This document shows, in pieces, positions 31,057-39,988 of a stretch of 47,616 bases of DNA. The position numbers were made by a program, and so were the translations under genes. The notes under the pieces were generated by a model. The model was not told the DNA's origin. It saw only the letters and a program-made list of their open reading frames with translations, and made no database searches. Origin of the DNA: Phascolarctobacterium sp. GTDB taxonomy: Bacteria; Bacillota; Negativicutes; Acidaminococcales; Acidaminococcaceae. Location: assembly GCA_017452325.1 (NCBI GenBank), contig JAFTMR010000029.1, forward strand, positions 1-47,616, given 5' to 3'. The number at the start of each line of letters is the position of its first letter. The stretch's first letter is position 1.

Positions 31057-32561
31057 TACATCCACCCCCCGTTCCAGCCTGCGGTAATGGCATTGGCTGC
31101 CATTGTAGCTAACTTATAGAAGTGAGGATAGAAATTAGGAACAACACCTAAAATTACAGCCATAATAGTGGTTGCACAAATGGGAACCAGCATACGATAG
31201 CTGATTTCGCCATACTCACGGAATTGTTCTTGAGGGTCTTTACGGAAATACGCCATTTGACAGATAGGCAACAAATAGGCAGCTGCCAAGAGAGCAGAGG
31301 CAACCCAAACCAGAATGTACAAAGGCTTGCCCGCTTGTAAAGCGCCAAGAGCCAGATTCCACTTACTGATAAAGCCTACCAGGAAGGGCATACCCGCAAT
31401 ACCCAACGAAGCTATGGTAAAGCATGCCATAGTAACCGGTAATTTTTTAGAAATACCATATAATTCGCTGATATACTCGCGATGAGTACGCGCAATAATA
31501 AGACCAGCACACATAAAGAGGGTAATCTTCATAACCGCATGAGCAACAAGATGAAGATAAGCACCCTTAATGCTTAACGGGGAAAGCAACGCCGCACCTA
31601 AAACTATGTAGGAAAGTTGCCCAATGGTAGAGAAGGCCAACCTACGTTTCAAGTGATCCTGACGTAGCGCAATCAAAGAAGAAACCAAGATACTAGTCGC
31701 TGCTGCCCAAGCCAATACATCAATGATACCCAATTGGGAAAGCAGTTGAGGTCCGAATACAAAACCTATAATACGCAATACGCAGAACACACCGGTCTTA
31801 ACTACCGCTACGGCGTGAAGCAATGCACTAACAGGAGTAGGCGCTACCATCGCTGCAGGCAACCAGCCGTGTAAGGGCATAACCGCAGCTTTTACGGAAC
31901 CTGCCAGAATCATAATTACGAAAGCAAGCTGTAATGCCCAACGGGGAGCGGATTCATAAGTCAGGAACCCACCTGCAGTAAAGCTCATGGTGCCAGTAAT
32001 GCAGTACACCATAACTACACCAGCCAAGAATAATTGACCGGAAATCAAAGTATAAATCAAGTATTTACGACTTGCCATCAAAGCCTCAGCATTACGTTTG
32101 TGCAACACTAACGGGTAGCTTGCTAAGGTTAACATTTCATAGAACAAGAAGAAGGTCAACAGGTTTTCTGCCATAGCAATACCCATTACAGAGCTCATGC
32201 AGATTGCAAAAGCTGCGAAGTAACCGGTTTGCTCTTTTTCATTATGGCAACGCATATAACCTATAGAATAAAAATTAATAGGAACCCAGAGCATAGATGC
32301 CAGTACGGCAAAGACCATACCTGCAGGGTCAGTACGTAAAGTCCAGCCAACAGTATCAGTCAACTGACATAGAGTCCATTCATAGTAATTGCCATCTAAA
32401 ACAGCAGGTAACATGGAGGCAACAATACCAAACATAATAACAGAAGCAATTACACTCCATGTTTCACGAATGTTAGGCCATCTTCTGCTGAAGGCAATAA
32501 GAATTGCCGCAAAGAAAGGTACAGCTACTGCCAGAAAGGGTCTGCAATCCATAATTGTCAT
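31056..32561 (-). CDS. Mrp antiporter, second MrpD/NuoM-like subunit
   Basis: A 501-residue polytopic proton-conducting subunit. Functional residues: glutamate in FFLFYEMLTLASYP, lysine in HAVAVVKTGVFCVLR, the LAFSTIGQLSYIVLG segment and lysine in FISKWNLALGA. Family length is about 490-510, so it is full length. The start ATG overlaps the mnhD stop as ATGA, with GGAGGTG upstream. It is a paralogue of the neighbouring mnhD product, so the complex should hold at least three such channels. Confidence 0.85.
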   Translation of the reverse strand: MTIMDCRPFLAVAVPFFAAILIAFSRRWPNIRETWSVIASVIMFGIVASMLPAVLDGNYYEWTLCQLTDTVGWTLRTDPAGMVFAVLASMLWVPINFYSIGYMRCHNEKEQTGYFAAFAICMSSVMGIAMAENLLTFFLFYEMLTLASYPLVLHKRNAEALMASRKYLIYTLISGQLFLAGVVMVYCITGTMSFTAGGFLTYESAPRWALQLAFVIMILAGSVKAAVMPLHGWLPAAMVAPTPVSALLHAVAVVKTGVFCVLRIIGFVFGPQLLSQLGIIDVLAWAAATSILVSSLIALRQDHLKRRLAFSTIGQLSYIVLGAALLSPLSIKGAYLHLVAHAVMKITLFMCAGLIIARTHREYISELYGISKKLPVTMACFTIASLGIAGMPFLVGFISKWNLALGALQAGKPLYILVWVASALLAAAYLLPICQMAYFRKDPQEQFREYGEISYRMLVPICATTIMAVILGVVPNFYPHFYKLATMAANAITAGWNGGWM

Positions 32562-34051
32562 CTCAGCAACACCTCCGGCAATCCTAATTTAATAATATCA
32601 GTGACAATGTCTACACTGTAAAATCCTAAAGCAACGATACCGATACCGGTAATTGCAATGGGAAGAGCCATAGCAAACGGCAAGCCCAATTTACCTTTGT
32701 GACGATGAACCTCAGGCAAAGAAGCTTCACGCTGAATAAACATTTGCTCCAAGATGCGGAAGAAATAGATTGCATTGAGTAAGCTACTTACAACCAATAC
32801 CCCAATGTAAAAATACTCCGCTCCAGTATAAGCACCTAAAAGCAGATACCATTTGCTGAAGAACCCACCAGTAGGCGGAATACCAATCATGGACAGTGCC
32901 GCAAAGGTAACGGTAATGGAACTGATAGCCATTTTCTTATTCATACCGCCTAAACGATAAATATTTACTTCGCCAAAGCGATATTGAATACCACCGATTA
33001 CAAAGAACAGTGCGCTCTTCATAAATGCATGGTTGATAATATGCAAAACCGCACCAATGAATCCATACATATTACCCATTGCCAAACCGATAGCGATGTA
33101 GCCAATTTGAGCAACACTGGAATATGCCAACATACGACGGAAGTCGTATTGAGCCAGAGCCATAACAGAACCAAGAAGGATACCTGCTACGCCGAGAATA
33201 CCCAACACATCCAAAGCCGCGCGTACAACAGGAGTATCCACACCGAACATATAGAACAAGAAACGGATCATCGCATAAGCCGGAACCTTACTCATGCAGC
33301 CTGCGATAAAAGCTGCGGAACCGGGATGGGCATAGTTATATGCATCGGGTTGCCAACCATGCAAGGGGAACAGAGCCATCTTGATACCAAAGCCAATTAC
33401 AAAGCAAGCAACCGCCAAGGCAAAGAGGGGATAGTTCAGGAACTCAGCCGCACGCACTGCCATATCTGCCATATTCAAGGTGCCGGTCAACGCATACATA
33501 TAGCCAACGCCGAGCAAGTACAAGGATGCACCAATAGTACCTATGAGCAGATATCTAAACGCAGCCAGCATGGACTTTTTGCCACCAATAGCAATCAAGC
33601 CATAACCGGATAAAGACATAACCTCGAGGAAAACGTACAAGTTAAATACGTCACCGGTAATAACCATACCGCACATACCAACAGTCATTAAACCGTACAA
33701 AGTATAATAACCACCAATATGTAACCAACCTTCTTCTTTTAAGAAAGGCAAACTATAAAGGGAGCCTAGCAAAGCAATAAAGGTAATAAGTACGGCAAGA
33801 ACACCACTAATAGGGTCAATAACAAATTCAATACCAATAGGTGGCTGCCAGTTACCCATCCAATAATGAATAGGTCTTCCACCATCAGCAATAACCTGTT
33901 GCAACACAGTTACTGCGCTCATAAAGGCCGCTGCAATAGAACCAATTACCAACCAAGAGCCTAAGTTCTTTTGCAAACGACTAAAGAACATACACAAAAG
34001 CGCTGCGGAAACAGGAAGCAATACGATAAAAAGCGGAGCATGCTGCATCAT
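32558..34051 (-). CDS. mnhD: Mrp/Mnh Na+/H+ antiporter subunit D
   Basis: A 497-residue MrpD. It has ~14 membrane helices with the family residues: glutamate in NLYVFLEVMSLSGYG, lysine in GCMSKVPAYAMIRFLFYMFG, LAYSSVAQIGYIAIG and lysine in FFSKWYLLLGAY. MrpD is essential for cation/proton exchange in Mrp complexes. It follows mnhC with a four-base ATGA overlap, the standard B-C-D order. Confidence 0.92.
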   Translation of the reverse strand: MMQHAPLFIVLLPVSAALLCMFFSRLQKNLGSWLVIGSIAAAFMSAVTVLQQVIADGGRPIHYWMGNWQPPIGIEFVIDPISGVLAVLITFIALLGSLYSLPFLKEEGWLHIGGYYTLYGLMTVGMCGMVITGDVFNLYVFLEVMSLSGYGLIAIGGKKSMLAAFRYLLIGTIGASLYLLGVGYMYALTGTLNMADMAVRAAEFLNYPLFALAVACFVIGFGIKMALFPLHGWQPDAYNYAHPGSAAFIAGCMSKVPAYAMIRFLFYMFGVDTPVVRAALDVLGILGVAGILLGSVMALAQYDFRRMLAYSSVAQIGYIAIGLAMGNMYGFIGAVLHIINHAFMKSALFFVIGGIQYRFGEVNIYRLGGMNKKMAISSITVTFAALSMIGIPPTGGFFSKWYLLLGAYTGAEYFYIGVLVVSSLLNAIYFFRILEQMFIQREASLPEVHRHKGKLGLPFAMALPIAITGIGIVALGFYSVDIVTDIIKLGLPEVLLR

Positions 34052-34425
34052 TTGCTAGCCCTCCTCAGAACCTCTACCTCTTCTACAGAGCCGTAGATTT
34101 CTTTGATTCGCATTAACAGCGCCAAAGCTACGCCTGTAGTACCAAGACTTACTACGATTGCAGTAAGCATCAGCCCGTGAGGCAAGGGGTTAATGTAAGC
34201 ATTAGGGTTGTTGGTAATGCCATCAAGTACAGGAATCATACCACCATCTTTTTGTGCAAAGCACAAGTAGAAGTAGATTACTGCAACTTGCATAACGTTC
34301 ATAGCCATCAATTTTTTCATATAGTTTTTAGCTAATACCATGCCATAAATGCCTAAGAAGAATAAAATCATAACAAGGGAGTAGATGCCTTTAGTTCTTA
34401 AAAATTCATTCAATACTTCCATCAT
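34048..34425 (-). CDS. mnhC: Mrp/Mnh Na+/H+ antiporter subunit C (NuoK-like)
   Basis: A 125-residue NuoK-type subunit with three membrane helices: GIYSLVMILFFLGIYGMVL, LMAMNVMQVAVIYFYLCF and LMLTAIVVSLGTTGVALALL. The loop NPLPHGLMLTAIV is typical of MrpC. Start: AAGGGG lies five bases before the ATG at 34423-34425, which I use; an upstream GTG is within the ribosome site. It overlaps mnhB by about 20 bases. Confidence 0.9.
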   Translation of the reverse strand: MMEVLNEFLRTKGIYSLVMILFFLGIYGMVLAKNYMKKLMAMNVMQVAVIYFYLCFAQKDGGMIPVLDGITNNPNAYINPLPHGLMLTAIVVSLGTTGVALALLMRIKEIYGSVEEVEVLRRASK

Positions 34426-34855
34426 CGTCACCCCTTTTTATAATAGAATCCATCAAATTGATAATTGTCATCATAACGCAGATGGTAACACCAATTTCAA
34501 TGATAAAAATTGCCATAGCATGCATCTCATGCATGGGCTCCATTTTGATAGGCATAAAGTCGTATTCCAAGAACAGACCCCCACCAAAGAGAGTTACCCA
34601 ACCCACAAAAGTGTAGAGAAAAGTACCAACGCCCGCCATTACAACGGAGGTCTTGCCATCAATGTTAAATCTTGCGTTTTCTCCCAAAATCATACGGGAA
34701 AGCAGTACGCCTACTGCTAACAAAGCACCTGCTTGGAAGCCACCGCCCGGAGAATATTCACCGAAGCAAAGGATGTACACACCGTAGATGATGCTAAAGG
34801 GCACCAACAGTCTAAACGCAGTGCTTAAAACAATACCGCCAAAAGGTTCTCTCAT
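34406..34855 (-). CDS. mnhB: Mrp/Mnh Na+/H+ antiporter subunit B
   Basis: A 149-residue MrpB-domain protein with four hydrophobic segments. The hallmark PGGGFQAGALLAVGVLLSR lies near residue 32, preceded by PFSIIYGVYILCFGEYS. The C-terminal tail is acidic. It overlaps the MbhE-like gene by four bases (ATGA). Confidence 0.9.
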   Translation of the reverse strand: MREPFGGIVLSTAFRLLVPFSIIYGVYILCFGEYSPGGGFQAGALLAVGVLLSRMILGENARFNIDGKTSVVMAGVGTFLYTFVGWVTLFGGGLFLEYDFMPIKMEPMHEMHAMAIFIIEIGVTICVMMTIINLMDSIIKRGDDDGSIE

Positions 34856-35178
34856 TTAACTACATCCCCTTCCTCCGGATCTTCCGGTTCTTCTTCGGGA
34901 CGTCTGCCAACCTTGTTACTCGTCAAGAGCAGCACCGTAGTCAACCCAGCCAAGAACATTACGCTTGTTTCCCACATGGTATCGAACCCTCTATAGTCGA
35001 TGATGACACCGGTTACTACGTTAGGAGAACCGGTATCTTCCACACTGCGGGAAATATAGGTAGGAGTAACATGCTGGTTAGGTGCAGTGTTGACATCACC
35101 AATTTCCGGCAGATAGGTTACAAAAGAACAGAACATACCTGTTATAACCGCCAGTAATACAGCTACTAAACCACGCAT
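34852..35178 (-). CDS. MbhE/MrpA-C-terminal-like subunit
   Basis: A 108-residue protein with membrane helices at ~3-22 and ~70-86. The middle piece PNVVTGVIIDYRGFDTMWET is the strongly conserved segment of the region that in Bacillus is fused into the C-terminus of MrpA and in archaeal membrane-bound hydrogenases is MbhE. Here it is a separate gene. The tail is acidic. It overlaps its neighbours by one and four bases. Confidence 0.85.
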   Translation of the reverse strand: MRGLVAVLLAVITGMFCSFVTYLPEIGDVNTAPNQHVTPTYISRSVEDTGSPNVVTGVIIDYRGFDTMWETSVMFLAGLTTVLLLTSNKVGRRPEEEPEDPEEGDVVK

Positions 35179-35420
35179 TATTTACACCACCTATCAATTT
35201 TCTTCAAGGAAGCTACAAAGAAGATTGTAGAAATTGTACCAATAACAGCTTCTGTAAAAGCTACGTCAGGAGAGCCCATCATAAAGTAAAGCAGCACTGC
35301 AGTGAAGCTAAAGCCGCTATAAATTACAGCTGCACTCAACAAATCCTTACAAAAAATTACCGCACAGGTAATGAGGATTAAGAAAACTAGCAAAACAGCC
35401 TCAATGATGTATATTTGCAT
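35178..35420 (-). CDS. MbhD-like subunit (DUF4040, MrpA C-terminal part)
   Basis: An 80-residue protein with three helices, and the conserved GSPDVAFTEAVIGTIS motif of the DUF4040/MbhD domain. In classical Mrp this is part of MrpA; here it stands alone, as in archaeal and Thermotoga-type systems. ATG follows GGGGAGGAAGACGAAG and overlaps mnhG by 20 bases. Confidence 0.87.
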   Translation of the reverse strand: MQIYIIEAVLLVFLILITCAVIFCKDLLSAAVIYSGFSFTAVLLYFMMGSPDVAFTEAVIGTISTIFFVASLKKIDRWCK

Positions 35421-35757
35421 CTTCGTCTTCCTCCCCTACTAAATCTTTTGCCGTCAAAACCCTATGCCCAGATTTATAAGCAGCCTTGCTCAAAATGTGA
35501 GAGCCTATAGGATTCGCCAAGAACACAACGATGAATACCATTGCCATCTTTAAAGCAGTGATTGTAAATCCTTCATAAATAATCAAACCAATGAAGGAGA
35601 GCATACAACCCAAAGTTTCACTATTACCGGAAGCATGAATTCTTGTATAGAAATCCGGCAACCGCAACATACCTATGGCAGAACCAACAAAGAATACGGA
35701 ACCACCCAAAATAAACAATGTTGCGAGAATCTCTCTGATGGTAAAATCACAAATCAT
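35401..35757 (-). CDS. mnhG: Mrp/Mnh Na+/H+ antiporter subunit G
   Basis: A 118-residue MrpG with three membrane helices and the signature AIGMLRLPDFYTRIHASGNSE, followed by VFLANPIGSHILSKAAY. The hydrophilic C-terminus ends with EDEDANIHH. It overlaps mnhF by four bases. Confidence 0.92.
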   Translation of the reverse strand: MICDFTIREILATLFILGGSVFFVGSAIGMLRLPDFYTRIHASGNSETLGCMLSFIGLIIYEGFTITALKMAMVFIVVFLANPIGSHILSKAAYKSGHRVLTAKDLVGEEDEDANIHH

Positions 35758-36017
35758 ATGTTTTTACCTCCCAGGAATTTAGCAATAATTACGGAACCCA
35801 CAAATCCCAACAATGCGTATGAAAGAGCAATATCCACATACATATCGGGACGATTATCAATATAACCGAACAATACCAAAAGTAAAATGGTATCTGCACC
35901 AATTACACCTAAGCCGTTCATACGGTCATAAACTGTAGGTCCTTGGAAAACACGCTGCAGCATCATGGCAATTACGAAAATGATGGAAACCATGAGGATA
36001 ATAAAAATAATATTCAT
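35754..36017 (-). CDS. mnhF: Mrp/Mnh Na+/H+ antiporter subunit F
   Basis: An 87-residue MrpF with three helices. The family piece GPTVYDRMNGLGVIGADTIL lies near residue 27 and DIALSYALLGFVGSVI near 62. ATG follows GAGGAGGAATAGTCT. Confidence 0.92.
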   Translation of the reverse strand: MNIIFIILMVSIIFVIAMMLQRVFQGPTVYDRMNGLGVIGADTILLLVLFGYIDNRPDMYVDIALSYALLGFVGSVIIAKFLGGKNI

Positions 36018-36020
36018 AGA

Positions 36021-36596
36021 CTATTCCTCCTCTTCCACCACAGCAAATTCATAATCTTCGCCGTACAAATCTGCAACTTTTTTCTGGAAGCTGCCATCCA
36101 GCACACCTTCTGCCGCACCAACAGTTAAGGCATGAATTTCAAATAAGCCATCATCATCTACATTAAGAGTTACAGTACCGGGAGTAAGGGTAATAGAATT
36201 AGCTAGCACAACATACGCCATAGGATTATCAACCTTAAAATAGAAGCGCACAACCTTAGGATCAATATCCAGATTCTGACTAGTAGTTGCCTTCAATACA
36301 TCAATATTTGCTAACACCAATTGCCACATCAGCCACACCGAATAGCTGATAAATTTAAAAATAGATACTCCGAACACAAAATACTTTTTGCTACCATCCC
36401 TATTAGGAACCAGCAACAACGGATAACATAACCACACTGTAGTTGCCGCCGTAATAAGTCCATAAACTATAAACTTAGTTTTCAGCGAACCAGTCAATGC
36501 CATCCAGAATGCAAAAAGCAATAGGAATAAGCACACATTATGTACTATCGGTGAACCGACAATCTTTGCATTATCTACGCTTTCTTGTTTAATCAC
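36021..36596 (-). CDS. mnhE: Mrp/Mnh Na+/H+ antiporter subunit E
   Basis: A 191-residue MrpE, first gene of the operon. Two or three N-terminal helices (FLLLFAFWMALTGSLKTKF) are followed by a helix with WLMWQLVLANIDVLKAT and the conserved VLANSITLTPGTVTLNVDDD. I use the GTG at 36594-36596 with AGGTGG five bases upstream; another GTG three codons earlier is too close to the ribosome site. The 164-bp gap to murI holds the operon promoter, but no clean -35/-10 pair stood out. Confidence 0.9.
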   Translation of the reverse strand: MIKQESVDNAKIVGSPIVHNVCLFLLLFAFWMALTGSLKTKFIVYGLITAATTVWLCYPLLLVPNRDGSKKYFVFGVSIFKFISYSVWLMWQLVLANIDVLKATTSQNLDIDPKVVRFYFKVDNPMAYVVLANSITLTPGTVTLNVDDDGLFEIHALTVGAAEGVLDGSFQKKVADLYGEDYEFAVVEEEE

Positions 36597-36760
36597 GGTT
36601 ACCACCTTTCTTCATTTATGATTCTTCGCCGTCTTCGTCCAAAACAGCATAAAAAACAAAATAAGGCTACTCCACCCAATTTCTTTAATTCTTTACATAA
36701 TTCGACAAAAAGACATAAATTCCTGTCCGTCCAATAGGTTTTCAAAAAAATTGTGAAAGG

Positions 36761-37561
36761 TTACGGAACTAAAGAAATCTCTCTGAATTCGCAGCATGCA
36801 GCAGGTAACATCCGCCCCGCCAAACGCTTCACACGTTCCAAATCTGCAGTGCAGCAAATAGCAACACTTCCCTCTCCATCAGTGCTTAGTAAATTATTCA
36901 CTTCCAGAGAGGCTTTAGCAGTTTGGGCAGTAGCTTCTGCCGGGTCAATAACCGTAACACCAGCCCCAAACTCTGCTTCCACAATATCTTTAATGAAGGG
37001 ATAGTGGGTACAGGACAAAATCAAAGCATCAATGCCTGCTTCCTTTAAGGGAGCCGCATATTCCGCTACAGCTTCTGCAATTTGTGAGCTGTCAAACTGT
37101 TCCCCTTCAATTAAAGGTACAAATTTCGGACAAGCCATAGGATAAACTTCTGCACTGTCATCCACTGCCAAAATAGCCTTCTTATGAGCTTCCGTACTGA
37201 TAGTAAACTGAGTAGCAAAAACTCCAATCTTCTTTTTCCTGCTAGCCACAAGCAAAAGCTGCTCTCCCTTAGACATACCAACTAATTCAAAGGGATGTTC
37301 CTTTTGCAAACTGTCGATTCCAAGCATGGTCAAAGTATTGCAAGCAATAATCACTTGCTTTACCCCCTGCCCTTCTAGCCAAGAAATTATCTCTTCCACA
37401 AACTGGCGAATCTCTGTCTCACTACGACTACCATAAGGAGTTCGCGCCGTATCACCAACATATATAAATTTTTCCTGTGGCAACATCTGATGCAGAACCT
37501 TCAGCACCGAAAGGCCACCAACACCGGAATCTAAAACACCAATGGGTGCACTGCTTTGCAT
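36761..37561 (-). CDS. murI: Glutamate racemase
   Basis: A 266-residue cofactor-independent racemase making D-glutamate for peptidoglycan. It has PIGVLDSGVGGLSVLK at the start, the first catalytic cysteine in IIACNTLTML (residue 74) and the second in LILSCTHYPFI near residue 185. YVGDTARTPYGSRS is also conserved. ATG 37559-37561 follows GGAGGTGCTTTCT and is preferred over a Met three codons upstream. It is not in an operon with its neighbours. Confidence 0.96.
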   Translation of the reverse strand: MQSSAPIGVLDSGVGGLSVLKVLHQMLPQEKFIYVGDTARTPYGSRSETEIRQFVEEIISWLEGQGVKQVIIACNTLTMLGIDSLQKEHPFELVGMSKGEQLLLVASRKKKIGVFATQFTISTEAHKKAILAVDDSAEVYPMACPKFVPLIEGEQFDSSQIAEAVAEYAAPLKEAGIDALILSCTHYPFIKDIVEAEFGAGVTVIDPAEATAQTAKASLEVNNLLSTDGEGSVAICCTADLERVKRLAGRMLPAACCEFREISLVP

Positions 37562-37633
37562 AGAAAGCACCTCCTAATTTTGGACACTAATCTGTCACAT
37601 TAAATTATAGCACTTTTGGATTAGAATACCAAC

Positions 37634-37668
37634 CAAAAAACAGGTATAAGTTTTCACTCATACCTGTT
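37634..37668 (-). terminator. Terminator after the two-component/SDR operon
   Basis: On the minus strand AACAGGTATGAGT pairs with ACTTATACCTGTT (one mismatch) around GAAA and is followed by TTTTTGG. Confidence 0.88.
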
Positions 37669-37689
37669 AGTCAAAGCGCTTATGATAAT

Positions 37690-38442
37690 TTACTTGGCGG
37701 TTAAGCCGCCGTCAACAGGAATGACACTTCCTGTCATAAACGAATTATGCGGACTTGCCACACTGCAAATAACATGGGCAATCTCCTCTGCCCTACCAAT
37801 TCTCTGTAACGGATAAGCGTCTGCCATATCTGCCATGGTGTAGCCCCCGTTACTATCTTCTAACTGTTTTCTAAGAAGCGGAGTATCAACATCCGCAGGG
37901 CACACGCAGTTCACCCTAATACGAGGAGCATAGTCAAGAGCCAAAGCCTTAGTTAAAGCGACAACCGCACCCTTGGAAGCACAATACAAGGGGCAACCAT
38001 AATTACCACTAATGCCTGCATCAGAGGCGATGTTTATAATACTTCCCCCCTCATACATCAATGGTAGAGCAGCCTGTGTAAGCAGCATAGTTCCTTTCAG
38101 ATTGGTATCAATAATGTAAGAAAAATCTTCTTCCGTTAAATTTTCCAGACGTCGCTCCAGATATACTCCTGCAGCATTGACTAGAACATGTATGGATTCG
38201 CCAATGCTTTGCATAACTCTCCGGCAATCCTCTGCACTGGTAACATCGCAAGGAATATAGAAAACCTTTTCCCCCGTCATTGCCTGCAGCTTTTGTACAG
38301 CCATTGCTCCACGCAGAACACTGCGTCCTAAAATATACACGTTAGCTCCGTCAGCCAAAAACTTTTCTGCAGCCGCCAGTCCTATTCCCGAAGTGCCACC
38401 GCTAATTACAACGTTCAGTCCTTCGCAACCATAATTCATCAT
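37690..38442 (-). CDS. Short-chain dehydrogenase/reductase (SDR family)
   Basis: A 250-residue classical SDR with a Rossmann fold. It shows the nucleotide motif SGGTSGIGLAAAEKF (residues ~14-28), NAAGVYLERRL, the catalytic serine in INIASDAGISG, and the YCASKGAVVALTKAL motif with catalytic Tyr and Lys. The C-terminus ends MTGSVIPVDGG, as is usual. The substrate cannot be deduced. The ATG has GGAG seven bases upstream and lies only ten bases after the histidine kinase stop, so it is co-transcribed with the two-component system, an unusual pairing. Confidence 0.9.
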   Translation of the reverse strand: MMNYGCEGLNVVISGGTSGIGLAAAEKFLADGANVYILGRSVLRGAMAVQKLQAMTGEKVFYIPCDVTSAEDCRRVMQSIGESIHVLVNAAGVYLERRLENLTEEDFSYIIDTNLKGTMLLTQAALPLMYEGGSIINIASDAGISGNYGCPLYCASKGAVVALTKALALDYAPRIRVNCVCPADVDTPLLRKQLEDSNGGYTMADMADAYPLQRIGRAEEIAHVICSVASPHNSFMTGSVIPVDGGLTAK

Positions 38443-38452
38443 CTTTAAACTC

Positions 38453-39979
38453 CTATTCCACCTTTTCCTTAGGCGGTAAATTTACAGTAATCCTAGTGTA
38501 TCTGCCAAGCTCGCTGTCCAACTCCAAGGTCATATCATGACGCAGGGCAATTTGCTTGGCAATGGCAAGACCCAAACCGCTACCGGATTTATTTTTTTCG
38601 TTACGAGCTTTGTAAAACCTGTCGAAAGCGTGAGGAATATCCTCCGCCTTAATGCCACAGCCATGGTCAGTAACGGTAAGCTTGCTGCCGCACAGAGAAA
38701 CTTCGATTTTGCCACCTTCACCGGAAAATTTGATGCTGTTATGTAAAAATACTAATAGCATCTGACGTAGGCGACCATAATCTCCGTTTAATACATAAAC
38801 CTCTGTATCGGAATTCAAATCAATATCGATATTCTTCTCCAAGCCTAAGCGTCTACTGCTACGTACCGCGTCCTGCACCACGTCGCACAAATTCAGCGGC
38901 TCCTTCTCAATGGGGAAATCCATATTCTGCAAGCGGGACAGGTCTAACAAATCATTGATCAAGCGCTGTAGGAAAACACTTTCTGCCAACATTTGATCGT
39001 GATATTCCTCCACCTCTTCCGGCTCCGTAATCACCCCATCACGCAAAGCTTCCAAGCTGCCGCGGATAACCGTCACCGGCGTACGCAGCTCGTGAGAAAT
39101 ATTGGCAATAAATTCCTGACGCAACTTCTCCAGCTTTTGGCTCTCTTCATCTGCCAGCTGCAAGCGCTCACTTAAAACATCCAAAGTATTTGCCAGCTCG
39201 CCAATCTCATCGTTTTGCGTAATATTACAACGGGCTTTATAATCCTTATCAGCCAAACGCATTGCTATTTCCTTCATGGTATTCAATGGTTTTGTGAACC
39301 TCCAGGAAAGCACGATACTCAAAACAAATACTAAGGCTAAAGCCGCTAAAACACTGTAGAACAAAATGCGTAAGCCTGCCCAAACAGCGTCTTTCATTCC
39401 TTGCACAGGAGAATGCAGCATCACTACAGCCTTTACTACATTATTCTTATCGTACACAGGCACGCCAACGGTAAGCATAGTGTCATCCAAAAAGGAGTTA
39501 TACTCTTCCAAGGTAAAGCTTTCTCCCAAAAAAGCTTTTTGCACATTAGCCTTAATATTCTTGGGTAACTTTTCGTAGGCATCCTTGGGACTCTTGGGTA
39601 GATACCGATGTACATTTTCGTGATGCCTTTTGCCACCACGAGTATGAATCTTCCGCACCATATCCAAGTTCATATTCAGATTATATTCGCTATCAACAAC
39701 CCAGACTATTTCCTGCATGGCGTTGTCCAGACTATTTACGAAACGGCTTTGGGAAATGCGGTCACCATAACGTCCCTGCAGCCAATCCAAATCTTTACTG
39801 ATTACCTCCGCAATCTTCACAGCACGCAGATTCATTTCCTTCTTCGTAACATCAATATTATGCTGCTTAAAATATTGATAGAACATCAAGCCCATCAATA
39901 GGGAAAAGGTCAACAGCACTGCTGCAAAATACATGGTCAGCTTGACAGCGATTTTATTGCTGAATTTATTTCTCATCAT
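38453..39979 (-). CDS. Sensor histidine kinase
   Basis: A 508-residue membrane kinase. Helix one (~11-35) and helix two (~205-228) enclose a ~170-residue extracytoplasmic sensor domain with basic stretches such as HTRGGKRHHENVHR. A HAMP domain follows (~228-280, RFTKPLNTMKEIAMRL). The HisKA box FIANISHELRTPVTV carries the phosphorylated His near 295. ATPase motifs are the N box HNSIKFS, VTDHGCGIK and the G box GSGLGLAIAK. It is nine bases after its response regulator. The divergent Spy/CpxP-like gene suggests envelope-stress sensing. Confidence 0.93.
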   Translation of the reverse strand: MMRNKFSNKIAVKLTMYFAAVLLTFSLLMGLMFYQYFKQHNIDVTKKEMNLRAVKIAEVISKDLDWLQGRYGDRISQSRFVNSLDNAMQEIVWVVDSEYNLNMNLDMVRKIHTRGGKRHHENVHRYLPKSPKDAYEKLPKNIKANVQKAFLGESFTLEEYNSFLDDTMLTVGVPVYDKNNVVKAVVMLHSPVQGMKDAVWAGLRILFYSVLAALALVFVLSIVLSWRFTKPLNTMKEIAMRLADKDYKARCNITQNDEIGELANTLDVLSERLQLADEESQKLEKLRQEFIANISHELRTPVTVIRGSLEALRDGVITEPEEVEEYHDQMLAESVFLQRLINDLLDLSRLQNMDFPIEKEPLNLCDVVQDAVRSSRRLGLEKNIDIDLNSDTEVYVLNGDYGRLRQMLLVFLHNSIKFSGEGGKIEVSLCGSKLTVTDHGCGIKAEDIPHAFDRFYKARNEKNKSGSGLGLAIAKQIALRHDMTLELDSELGRYTRITVNLPPKEKVE

Positions 39980-39988
39980 CTTGCTCCA

